From: Spirochaetaceae bacterium | Lineage (GTDB): Bacteria > Spirochaetota > Spirochaetia > DSM-27196 > SKKC01 | NCBI GenBank assembly: GCA_003554375.1 | Contig: PWGF01000429.1 | Coordinates: 1 to 7,800 of the forward strand | Direction of reading: 5' to 3' | DNA length: 7,800 bases | Shown: piece after piece, positions 1 to 5,809 of the stretch | Numbering within the stretch: position 1 is the stretch's first letter | Layout: every line of letters starts with the position of its first letter | Position numbers and translations under genes: made by a program | Notes under the pieces: model-generated | Databases searched by the model: none | What the model was told of the DNA's origin: nothing | The model's input: the letters and a program-made list of their open reading frames with translations, nothing else

Positions 1-2
1 CC

Positions 3-74
3 CGTACCCCGGAAGCCGGACGCCCCGGCGGGCGCCCCTCCCGTCCTTCACGCTTCGGAGCGCAGCGGGGAGCG
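3..74 (+). repeat. 72-bp GC-rich repeat, left copy
   Basis: This stretch matches the reverse complement of 7633-7704 without gaps. Positions 28-74 (47 bp) are identical and the outer 25 bp carry 6 mismatches. It contains the short palindrome GGGCGCCC and a CGCT-TCGG-AGCG mini-hairpin. The match runs to within two bases of the window edge, so the true repeat may be longer. No coding capacity is apparent. It could be a dispersed intergenic repeat family or one end of a mobile unit. Confidence 0.85.
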
Positions 75-173
75 TAACCGTCCTCCGGGGTCTGGGCCGG
101 TTCACCGCTCCGCTTCGCCCCCTTTTCTTTCCGGCCCGGCAAGCTCTCGCCGAAGCCCGGCCGAAGTCACGCA
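75..173. other. GC-rich intergenic segment downstream of hepT
   Basis: No gene is seen here. On the minus strand this is the 3' flank of hepT. A weak inverted repeat (CGGCC at 132-136, GGCCG at 159-163) sits a few bases after the hepT stop codon. It could form a poor hairpin but has no U-tract, so I do not call it a terminator. Confidence 0.5.
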
Positions 174-596
174 CTACGCTGCGTCCCAGGCAACCATAAG
201 CCGCGCAACATACGAGCGGAAGTCGCCCAGCCGCTCGGTCACCAGCCGGTATACCAGGTGCCAGTCGACGCTCTCATACTCGTGCACCGAGATGTTGCGA
301 AACGCGACCGCCCGCCGGAGCCGGTCGGCAAGGTCATCCTCGAGAACCTCCATCCGTGCCAGGACGGTGAAGGTGTCCGCCATAGTCCGGGGAGCGGGCC
401 AGCCCCGCATTGCAATGAGGTAAGCCCCCAGGTCAACACACAGTTGGACGGCCCGCTGGAGATTCACGGAAATGATATCCTGCGCATCGTAGTCGTTCTC
501 GAGCTCGCGCACCGAGCCCGGGGCTTTTGCCTCGATTCGTTCGATACACCGCCGGATGGACTCGACTTTCGCGTCCAGCACGTCACGCTCGGCCAT
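174..596 (-). CDS. hepT: HepT-like HEPN ribonuclease toxin (type VII toxin-antitoxin)
   Basis: This 140-residue protein has the size and mostly helical character of HepT/DUF86 HEPN toxins. Residues 100-107 read RNISVHEY, which fits the HEPN RNase motif Rx4HxY: R100 and H105 are the catalytic pair and Y107 is the tyrosine that the cognate MNT enzyme AMPylates in characterised systems. In the family the toxin cleaves RNA and is silenced by the antitoxin. The start at 596 follows a consensus GGAGG (602-606) by 5 nt. The longer open frame upstream only shadows mntA. The first 14 bp overlap the end of mntA, which suggests translational coupling. The reading frame is complete with no motif loss, so the toxin is probably functional. 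Substrate RNA cannot be inferred. Confidence 0.9.
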   Translation of the reverse strand: MAERDVLDAKVESIRRCIERIEAKAPGSVRELENDYDAQDIISVNLQRAVQLCVDLGAYLIAMRGWPAPRTMADTFTVLARMEVLEDDLADRLRRAVAFRNISVHEYESVDWHLVYRLVTERLGDFRSYVARLMVAWDAA

Positions 597-1083
597 CGTT
601 GCCTCCGGAAATGAAGCGTGCGGTGTTCGCCGCGCGGATTCGGCGTATGGCGGGGAGCATGTCCTCGGTGAAGTCGAGCATCCGTATGAGAAGCTCGGCC
701 CGGACGCTGGGGTCACGATCCACGATGACGATACCGCTGGTGAGCACTTCCCTGAGGTAGAGGCCCTGTGCCCGGGCGAGGTCGCGCACCTGCACCTCGT
801 ACCCGGTGACCTCGCCGCAGGCGAGGCTGATGTCGACCAAGGTGTCGCCGGCACATGGGCTGCGCGCGTCCATCGCGATCGCAAGGTCTATGTCGCTCCC
901 CGGGTGCTCCCTCCCGCGTGCAACCGAGCCATAGAGGATGGCGAGGGCTATGTACTGGTAGCGATCGAGAAGAAGCCCGGCCAGGCAATCGGCTATTGCT
1001 GTGTGATCCCGTTCCATCGGACAGTCCTTTACCGCACGTGCGCCCGCGATCTGCTGCTCCAGGAGCTCGCTCATCTCGTTCAT
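583..1083 (-). CDS. mntA: MNT-domain nucleotidyltransferase antitoxin (MntA)
   Basis: The protein has 166 residues from the chosen start. It carries the minimal nucleotidyltransferase signature GSx10DxD, seen as GSVARGREHPGSDID at residues 52-66, with the metal-binding Asp residues at 64 and 66. A further acidic position in the VQVRDL strand (about residue 101) may be the third carboxylate. In type VII systems this enzyme adds AMP to the HepT tyrosine and so neutralises the toxin. I chose the ATG at 1083 because GGGAG (1089-1093) lies 5 nt upstream and a -10-like TATACT lies just before it. In-frame ATGs at 1095 and 1125 would lengthen the protein to 170 or 180 residues. Gene order is antitoxin first, with a 14-bp overlap into hepT. 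The pair sits between a GC-rich repeat and a decayed oxidoreductase gene, an accessory-type context. Confidence 0.9.
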   Translation of the reverse strand: MNEMSELLEQQIAGARAVKDCPMERDHTAIADCLAGLLLDRYQYIALAILYGSVARGREHPGSDIDLAIAMDARSPCAGDTLVDISLACGEVTGYEVQVRDLARAQGLYLREVLTSGIVIVDRDPSVRAELLIRMLDFTEDMLPAIRRIRAANTARFISGGNDGRA

Positions 1084-1088
1084 GGACG

Positions 1089-1093
1089 CTCCC
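1089..1093 (-). promoter_or_regulatory. Ribosome binding site supporting the mntA start at 1083
   Basis: On the minus strand GGGAG precedes the ATG at 1083 by 5 nt. The two upstream in-frame ATGs lack comparable spacing to a purine-rich site, which favours the shorter protein. Confidence 0.55.
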
Positions 1094-1105
1094 ATGACTA
1101 AAGAG

Positions 1106-1111
1106 AGTATA
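1106..1111 (-). promoter_or_regulatory. Possible -10 element of the mntA-hepT operon
   Basis: The minus strand reads TATACT, 5 of 6 matches to TATAAT, 22 bp upstream of the mntA ATG at 1083. The hexamer 17 bp further upstream (AGCCGG) does not resemble a -35 box, so this is a weak or activator-dependent promoter at best. Transcription starting near 1099 would exclude the longer mntA start at 1125 and leave a very short leader before 1083. Confidence 0.3.
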
Positions 1112-1200
1112 CACGGGACACCCATGGCCCGGCTATGCGTTCGTTCGGCCGTGCTCTTGCGTCAGTCGCGGCGGTGCGATTCCTGAAAACTGTTGGGGGA

Positions 1201-1231
1201 ATGGAGTGGCACGATCATCGTGCCACTCCAT
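1201..1231. repeat. Perfect 31-bp palindrome (15-bp arms, 1-nt centre)
   Basis: Left arm ATGGAGTGGCACGAT (1201-1215) is the exact reverse complement of 1217-1231 around a central C at 1216. As RNA it would give a 14-bp stem with a 3-nt loop. No T-run follows on either strand, so a standard intrinsic terminator is unlikely. Homology to the flavin oxidoreductase begins at the right edge of the palindrome. It lies 118 bp upstream of mntA. It could be a fold-back rearrangement scar, a regulator-binding site or the remnant end of an element. Confidence 0.85.
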
Positions 1232-1899
1232 ACACGGCGCGCACAACTACCTGATCGCCCAGTTTCTCAGCAAGGAGCACAACACGCGTGAGGACCACTA
1301 CGGCGGATGGCTTGAGAACCGCTATCGCTTTCTTTCGGAGATTATCCGGGGGCAGAGATGCGTGCGGAAGCGATTTTGTCGTGGGCGTACGCGTTTCAAC
1401 GGGGGTGCCGGTGCCACATCCAGGCATCTCGCTTCCCGAGGCGCTCGAGATCGTTCCTGCAATGGTGCGCGATGGTGTCGACTTCATCCATCTCTCGCTC
1501 AAGGACGCCGCCCGAACGGATCCTCATGACGAGCGATCAGGTGTTGCGGCCATTCCGGCGGTTCGGGCCTTGATTCCGGATTCGGTTGCGCTTATCGCGG
1601 GAGGCGGCGTGGTTACGGCCCGCGATGCCGTCTCAGTTATTGCTCATGGAGCGGACATGGTTGCCGTGGCCCGTGCGGCGATAGGGAATGCCCGATGGCC
1701 GCGGATCATTATCGAGGGTGACACTCCGGTAAACGCTCCTTATACGCCCGAACACCTGAAAGCCGAAGACGTCTCCGAGCGTTTCATCAACTATCTGCGC
1801 CGCGTCCGGCGTCCATTCGTCGTACCGGAGCGCGGTAGTACGAAACCCGATGCCCATCTCGTTGGTCAGAAGAAACAGCAGCAGGCGTACGGCTCGTAG
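1230..1899 (+). pseudogene. Old Yellow Enzyme family NADH:flavin oxidoreductase, N-terminally truncated and frameshifted
   Basis: From 1230 the plus strand encodes IHGAHNYLIAQFLSKEHN, the conserved HGAH substrate/flavin region of OYE-family TIM barrels, followed by the YGGWLENRYRFL block typical of the family. The frame then breaks: homology leaves one frame after the Arg codon at 1347-1349 and resumes in another at 1354, with 4 nt (GGGC) between where 3 or 6 would keep the frame. The second part contains FVVGVRVS, LIAGGGVVTARDA and GADMVAVARAAIGNARWP, matching the C-terminal barrel strands and FMN-phosphate loop, and ends at a TAG at 1897-1899. OYE proteins are usually about 350-400 residues. 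Only about 220 C-terminal residues remain here, with no start codon or N-terminal barrel. The single shift next to a G-run might be a sequencing error, but the missing N-terminal half is not explained by that. The remnant converges with glpP. Confidence 0.85.
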
Positions 1900-1919
1900 A
1901 TCGGTGGGGTTTTGCGTCG

Positions 1920-2561
1920 TTACTGTTCGGGTGACAGGCTATTGTCCCCACTGGGCAAGTCTTTCGGTGGTTCATAGTTCCATAGGCGGCTTGACCCAAC
2001 CGAAACTGCATTCGCGCCGTGGGCGAAGGCGCTCGTCATCTCTTCTTTGCTTGTAAACAAGCCACCGAGCACGATTGGTAGGGAGAGATACTCCCGGAAC
2101 CTTCGAAGCACTTGCGGAGCAATCCCGGGCATGACTTCGATAGCGTCAGGGTCGCTCTCGTGAACGCCGTCTACCGTGCGGAAGAACGACGTGAGATCGA
2201 TGAGAAATACACGGAGTATCGCCGGTATGCCGGCTCTTCGCGCCGCACGCACGACCTTGCCTTTGGTCGAAACAATACCGGCTGGGTCGACATAGCGTTT
2301 TAGGAACTGGAAGGCATCGTGCTCATCGTTGAGACCCGCGAGGAAGTCGTGATGGATGAGCATTGGTTTTCCGCGGCTCAGAGCGACAAAGTCATCCGAC
2401 ATCAGCTCGGTGATACTGCACTTCATAAGAAGCACTATGCCCGCTTCGGACTGTACAGCCTCTTTGGCGTTTTCGAACGACGCGGCTGCGATGACAGGGC
2501 GGCGCTGAAGAGCCACTCCTACCCGTTCCTGAAACAGCTGTCTGGTGGTAGTCAGGTTCAT
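1920..2561 (-). CDS. glpP: GlpP-type glycerol-3-phosphate-responsive antiterminator
   Basis: The 213-residue protein aligns by eye along its length with Bacillus subtilis GlpP (about 190 residues): RPVIAAA near residue 22, PMLIHHDFLAGL (66-77), PAGIVSTKG (93-101), DAIEVMPGIAP (139-149), LPIVLGGLFTSKEE (161-174) and the C-terminal NAVSVGSSRLW (184-194). This family (G3P antiterminator, TIM-barrel-like) binds glycerol 3-phosphate and lets transcription pass leader terminators of glp genes. The ATG at 2561 has GGAGG 5 nt upstream, and ATGA overlaps the stop of the preceding phosphatase-family gene, so it is translationally coupled as last gene of the transporter operon. About 15 extra residues follow the usual C-terminus. 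Its RNA target is not identifiable here. The long operon leader at 7112-7371 is one candidate. No hairpin terminator is evident after the stop. Confidence 0.88.
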   Translation of the reverse strand: MNLTTTRQLFQERVGVALQRRPVIAAASFENAKEAVQSEAGIVLLMKCSITELMSDDFVALSRGKPMLIHHDFLAGLNDEHDAFQFLKRYVDPAGIVSTKGKVVRAARRAGIPAILRVFLIDLTSFFRTVDGVHESDPDAIEVMPGIAPQVLRRFREYLSLPIVLGGLFTSKEEMTSAFAHGANAVSVGSSRLWNYEPPKDLPSGDNSLSPEQ

Positions 2562-3574
2562 AAGCTCCTCCGCCCGGCCGAGTAGTCGACCACCGGATCG
2601 GTAAGGATATCGAGCTCAGAGTACACGGGAAGATGGTCCGAGGGATATCGTCCGTGAAGCGAGTCGGTAAGCACCGCGTAGCGCTGAACGCCTACCTCCG
2701 GTGAGACAAAGATATAGTCGTAGCGCGTGCCCGGCTCTCCACCGACGTCGAAGCCCGGGCCGATATAGGTATACTCCGGCCCGTGCACCGATTCTCTAGC
2801 TGCAACGCGAGCGTCGCAGCTGTGTTCACACAGGCGCCGATATCCCTCTTCTTCGGAGGTAAAGTTCAGATCGCCCATCAATACGTAGGGAGCCGGAGCG
2901 TCGTTGTGGGCCATATCCTCGTCGAGCCATCGGCGAACCAGCTCGACGCTGCGCTGAACCGCGACCTTTCCTTTATTGTCGAAGTGAGTGTTGTACACGC
3001 GAAACGTCAGCCGCCGTTGTCCCGTCTCCCGTCCGGAAGCGGTGTTGGTGCGGCTCGCACTACACCTCGCGCTCTCCCGGCTTGGCCCGTCCGCGCCATC
3101 GCTGTCGGTAGTATCGTTTGGAGCACCCCGGATGTGCTCCTGTGGTCCGCGCTCGTGGAAGACGGCTGTAACTACCGTGCGCGGCGCGTCGGCGTCCCAA
3201 CCGAGTGACCCGGCACGGTTGGGCTCGTCTGAGAGCCAGCGGGTACTGGAGGCAAGCAGCTCGAACCGATCAGTACGGTAGAAGATCGGGGTAATCTCAC
3301 CGGTGCCTTTCCCGTCCCGAGGAATTCCGACCCATCCGTAGCTGGGCTCAAAATCTGCCGCAATATCCTCGACCTGGCGGGGGGTCGCCTCCTGGAGGCC
3401 GACGATGTCGGGCCTATGAAACTTAAGAAGCCCTACGAGCGCCGGTCGTCGCGCGCTCCACCGGTCGGCGCCGTCGCTCGGGCTGTCGTAGCGTATGTTA
3501 TAGGATATGACCCGTATGCGGTTACTCATTGTGTTTGACTCGTCCTGTCTGACATTGCGTGTGTCACCGTCCAC
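2558..3574 (-). CDS. Endonuclease/exonuclease/phosphatase (EEP) family protein
   Basis: The 338-residue protein shows the EEP (DNase I-like) motif series in order: SYNIRYD (Asn26), GLQEA (metal-binding Glu62), YNTHFDN (His197), MGDLNF (Asp235, Asn237), RYDYIFV (Asp286) and the catalytic SDHLPV (Asp313-His314). All key residues are present, so it should be an active metal-dependent phosphoesterase or nuclease. No signal peptide is seen, so it is probably cytoplasmic. Residues about 141-188 form a hydrophilic Ser/Gly/Arg-rich insertion between core strands. The start is uncertain: GTG at 3574 has AAGGA 7 nt upstream, whereas ATG at 3529 fits the usual family N-terminus (323 residues) but has only a weak site. 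It lies 31 bp after the MalG-like gene and overlaps glpP by 4 bp. In this setting it may act on a small phosphorylated or phosphodiester metabolite. That is inference. Confidence 0.88.
   Translation of the reverse strand: MDGDTRNVRQDESNTMSNRIRVISYNIRYDSPSDGADRWSARRPALVGLLKFHRPDIVGLQEATPRQVEDIAADFEPSYGWVGIPRDGKGTGEITPIFYRTDRFELLASSTRWLSDEPNRAGSLGWDADAPRTVVTAVFHERGPQEHIRGAPNDTTDSDGADGPSRESARCSASRTNTASGRETGQRRLTFRVYNTHFDNKGKVAVQRSVELVRRWLDEDMAHNDAPAPYVLMGDLNFTSEEEGYRRLCEHSCDARVAARESVHGPEYTYIGPGFDVGGEPGTRYDYIFVSPEVGVQRYAVLTDSLHGRYPSDHLPVYSELDILTDPVVDYSAGRRSL
3011..3154 (-). other. Low-complexity insertion within the EEP-family gene
   Basis: This segment encodes residues about 141-188, rich in Ser, Thr, Gly, Arg and Asp, with no recognisable structure. 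It sits between the strand ending TAVFH and the one starting LTFRVYNTHFD, which are adjacent in typical EEP enzymes. It contains a 7-bp inverted repeat (GGAGCAC at 3120-3126, GTGCTCC at 3134-3140). The reading frame is maintained. Confidence 0.5.
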
Positions 3575-3581
3575 GTAACTG

Positions 3582-3586
3582 TCCTT
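3582..3586 (-). promoter_or_regulatory. Ribosome binding site for the GTG start of the EEP gene
   Basis: On the minus strand AAGGA lies 7 nt before the GTG at 3574. The alternative ATG at 3529 has only GAG at 9 nt. This is why the longer form is listed, despite the extra hydrophilic N-terminus of 15 residues. Confidence 0.4.
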
Positions 3587-3605
3587 GTCATCCTCGCCGA
3601 CTCGG

Positions 3606-4475
3606 CTACTTCACTGAGCCGCCGGTTATGCCTTCGACGAAGAATTTCTGAAATGCGAAAAAGACCAGAAGCGGTACCAATAGCTGTACGAAGGCCGCTG
3701 GTGCAATGATGTCAACGTTGGTCCCGAAGTTTCGCATCTGTTGCTGAATCGCTACGGTCAGGGGTGCTGACTCCGGTCGGGTGAAGACCATTGCTGAAAG
3801 CAGGTTGTTCCACACCCAGACGAACTGGAATATTGCCAGCGACGCAATCGCCGGTGAGACGAGTGGTAGCCCGATGGTGAAGAAGATTCGCGCGTGTCCG
3901 GCTCCGTCCATCCGGGCCGCTTCGAAGAGAGGGGCCGGGATTGTCGCGTACATATTCCGTAGCAAAAACACACCGAACGGCAACCCGAACCCGACGTGGA
4001 ACATCACCAGTCCGGCTATTGAGCCAAAAACGCCCAGCACATTGTAGATCTGAGCAATGGGGATGAGCGCAACCTGCACCGGCACTACGAGAAGCGCAAC
4101 AACGATGAGAAACATCGCATCGCGCCCCTTGAACCGCATCCAGGCCATAGCGTAACCGGCAAGCGCTGCCAGACTGACGACGAGGAACGTCGCCGGAACG
4201 GTAATCAGAAAGCTATTGCGCACCGAGCGAACGATGATCGCACTCGACAGGATTTTTCGATATGAGTCGAACGTCAGCGATCCTAGGTCGCCAAACACGG
4301 TCCACCACCCGCTCTGGCTTATTGCCGCCGGAGTTCGCAGCGACTGGAAAAACAATCCGATATTCGGAATCAACCAGAGCCCCGCGATCAACACGAGGAC
4401 GGCATGTACCCCCGCGTGGTTGAAAAAACGCAGCAAGCGGGGAACGACGCGATCTCTTGTGGCACGTATACGCAA
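3606..4475 (-). CDS. Carbohydrate ABC transporter permease, MalG-like (CUT1 type)
   Basis: The 289-residue inner-membrane protein has six predicted hydrophobic segments (about residues 24-46, 88-110, 121-143, 152-173, 205-227 and 257-279). Its cytoplasmic EAA loop begins EAARMDGAGHARIFFTIGLP at 185-204, the ATPase-docking signature of binding-protein-dependent permeases. Length and C-terminus (FFVEGITGGSVK) match the MalG/AraQ/UgpE class. It should pair with the MalF-like subunit encoded 3 bp upstream. The start is TTG at 4475, supported by GGAGG (4484-4488) 8 nt upstream, inside the last codons of the preceding gene. No ATG lies before the first transmembrane segment. TTG starts often lower expression, which could set subunit ratios. 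Substrate cannot be assigned from sequence. Confidence 0.93.
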   Translation of the reverse strand: MRIRATRDRVVPRLLRFFNHAGVHAVLVLIAGLWLIPNIGLFFQSLRTPAAISQSGWWTVFGDLGSLTFDSYRKILSSAIIVRSVRNSFLITVPATFLVVSLAALAGYAMAWMRFKGRDAMFLIVVALLVVPVQVALIPIAQIYNVLGVFGSIAGLVMFHVGFGLPFGVFLLRNMYATIPAPLFEAARMDGAGHARIFFTIGLPLVSPAIASLAIFQFVWVWNNLLSAMVFTRPESAPLTVAIQQQMRNFGTNVDIIAPAAFVQLLVPLLVFFAFQKFFVEGITGGSVK

Positions 4476-4478
4476 CGG

Positions 4479-5804
4479 TCAATCCTCCAAACGGAAGCGA
4501 CGGATGTTCAACACCATCGCCGGGATAATCAGCAGGAAGAGAATGATGGCAAGTGCGCTTCCGAGCCCGAAGTCGCGTGCTCCGCCGAACGAAGCGCGCC
4601 ACATCTCGAGGGCCAACACGGTAGCGTGCGCTTGTACCGATTCCGGTGCTATCACGATAACCAGGTCAAAGATCTTCAATACGCTGATGGTTGTTGTCAC
4701 AAGCACGACCATAAGCGACTGCCGAAGCAGCGGCACTGTTACGCGGGTGAGCACTTGCCATTCGTTCGCCCCCTCAACCCGTGCTGAGTCGAGATAGTCG
4801 CGGTTAATGCCGGCAAGCCCCGCCCCGATGATGATCAGCGCAAAGCCAGTGTTTATCCAGACATAGGAGGCGATGAGCGCTCCCATGATCAGTCCCGGAC
4901 CCAGCCACGCCAGGCCGCGGAACGGCTCCCGGAAGTTGCGCTCCTCGAACACAATGGAGTACTCGCCGGGATCCAAATCATCGAAAACGAACACTCCGGT
5001 AGGTTCTGTGGTCGTGCGCGCGACCGTTCGTCCATCCTTCGAAAGCGCAACGCGAAAATCCGGCAGCCCCTGCTGTCCCGGATCGATCGCGCCCCGGGTA
5101 CCTCCTCCTCCGGGAGTGAAATCCAGCCACACGACTCCGCGGATTTCGTCCTCTGCGGCGGTAAGCTCTAGCGGCGCTTCGGTCGAGTGATCCGGCACCT
5201 GTCGGGGCGCAATTGCGACGAACCCGAAAAGGGCATTCTCGCCGGGGCTTACCTTGTCGGCAGAGACGAATCCACCATTAGCCTCGGTGACCCGCTCGGG
5301 AACCGAAGGACGCGCCCCAGCGTAGTCGCCAGGTGGCTCAAACACCTCGATAACCGTGCCGATTGCCGCGTTTGCTGCACCCACGTCAGGATTGTGCGCG
5401 TATACAAAGCGGAACGTAACGCCGGCGGCAAGCCCGGACACGACAAGCGGCATGAAGACAAACACCCTGAACGCCACCGTCCAGCGCACCCGCTCGCTGA
5501 GCACTGATAGTACTAGCCCGATTGAAGTGACGAGCACAGGCACGACGAGGACCCAGATAGCGTTGTTGCGAAGGGCAATGAGGGTCCGCGGTTGCGTGAA
5601 GATCCTTACGAAGTTATCAAGACCCACGAAGGTGTCACCCAGTCGACCGTAAAAGCTTCGGACAAAGGTGAATCCGATCGGATAGACCACGAATAACGCG
5701 AGCACCAGTACCGCCGGAGCGAGAAATATGACAACGGCGACCCAGGAGTCACGAGCTATGCGCAAGCGGCGGCCCTTGCGGGCCGCCGTCTGTTCGGTAG
5801 GCAT
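4479..5804 (-). CDS. Carbohydrate ABC transporter permease, MalF-like, with extracytoplasmic beta-sandwich insertion
   Basis: At 441 residues this is about 130-150 longer than a usual six-helix MalF/UgpA permease. Hydrophobic segments lie near 21-45, 80-102, 110-135, 302-330, 363-387 and 413-433. The EAA loop is at 340-360 (SARVEGANEWQVLTRVTVPLL, first residue at 340). Between the third and fourth segments, on the extracytoplasmic side by topology, is an insertion at about 150-295. Its residues 221-288 (IRGVVWLDFTPGG..., then GLPDFRVALSKDGRTVA, GVFVFDDLDPGEYSI) look like an SdrD-B/Cna-B-type prealbumin fold. I recall similar insertions in some actinobacterial sugar permeases, so this is probably a subfamily trait. 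It may contact the binding protein, as the MalF P2 domain does in E. coli, though P2 sits in a different loop. Start ATG 5804 follows the binding-protein stop by 5 bp. Confidence 0.92.
   Translation of the reverse strand: MPTEQTAARKGRRLRIARDSWVAVVIFLAPAVLVLALFVVYPIGFTFVRSFYGRLGDTFVGLDNFVRIFTQPRTLIALRNNAIWVLVVPVLVTSIGLVLSVLSERVRWTVAFRVFVFMPLVVSGLAAGVTFRFVYAHNPDVGAANAAIGTVIEVFEPPGDYAGARPSVPERVTEANGGFVSADKVSPGENALFGFVAIAPRQVPDHSTEAPLELTAAEDEIRGVVWLDFTPGGGGTRGAIDPGQQGLPDFRVALSKDGRTVARTTTEPTGVFVFDDLDPGEYSIVFEERNFREPFRGLAWLGPGLIMGALIASYVWINTGFALIIIGAGLAGINRDYLDSARVEGANEWQVLTRVTVPLLRQSLMVVLVTTTISVLKIFDLVIVIAPESVQAHATVLALEMWRASFGGARDFGLGSALAIILFLLIIPAMVLNIRRFRLED
4484..4488 (-). promoter_or_regulatory. 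Ribosome binding site for the TTG start of the MalG-like gene
   Basis: Consensus GGAGG on the minus strand lies within the last codons of the MalF-like gene, 8 nt before the TTG at 4475. Its quality makes the rare start codon credible and links translation of the two permeases. Confidence 0.65.
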
Positions 5805-5809
5805 ACGGA

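Noticed and set aside
132..163. Terminator after hepT
   Set aside because: Only 5-bp arms around a large loop and no U-tract, so support is insufficient.
597..884. N-terminal extension of HepT to 884
   Set aside because: The extension runs antiparallel in composition (Ser/Pro/Arg-rich) and overlaps the mntA coding region. GGAGG directly before the ATG at 596 gives a 140-residue protein of normal HepT size.
556..1101. 181-codon plus-strand open frame over mntA
   Set aside because: It is a shadow of mntA/hepT. The minus-strand frame carries the nucleotidyltransferase and HEPN motifs and good ribosome binding sites.
1201..1231. Intrinsic terminator at the palindrome
   Set aside because: The stem is excellent but no T-run follows on either strand.
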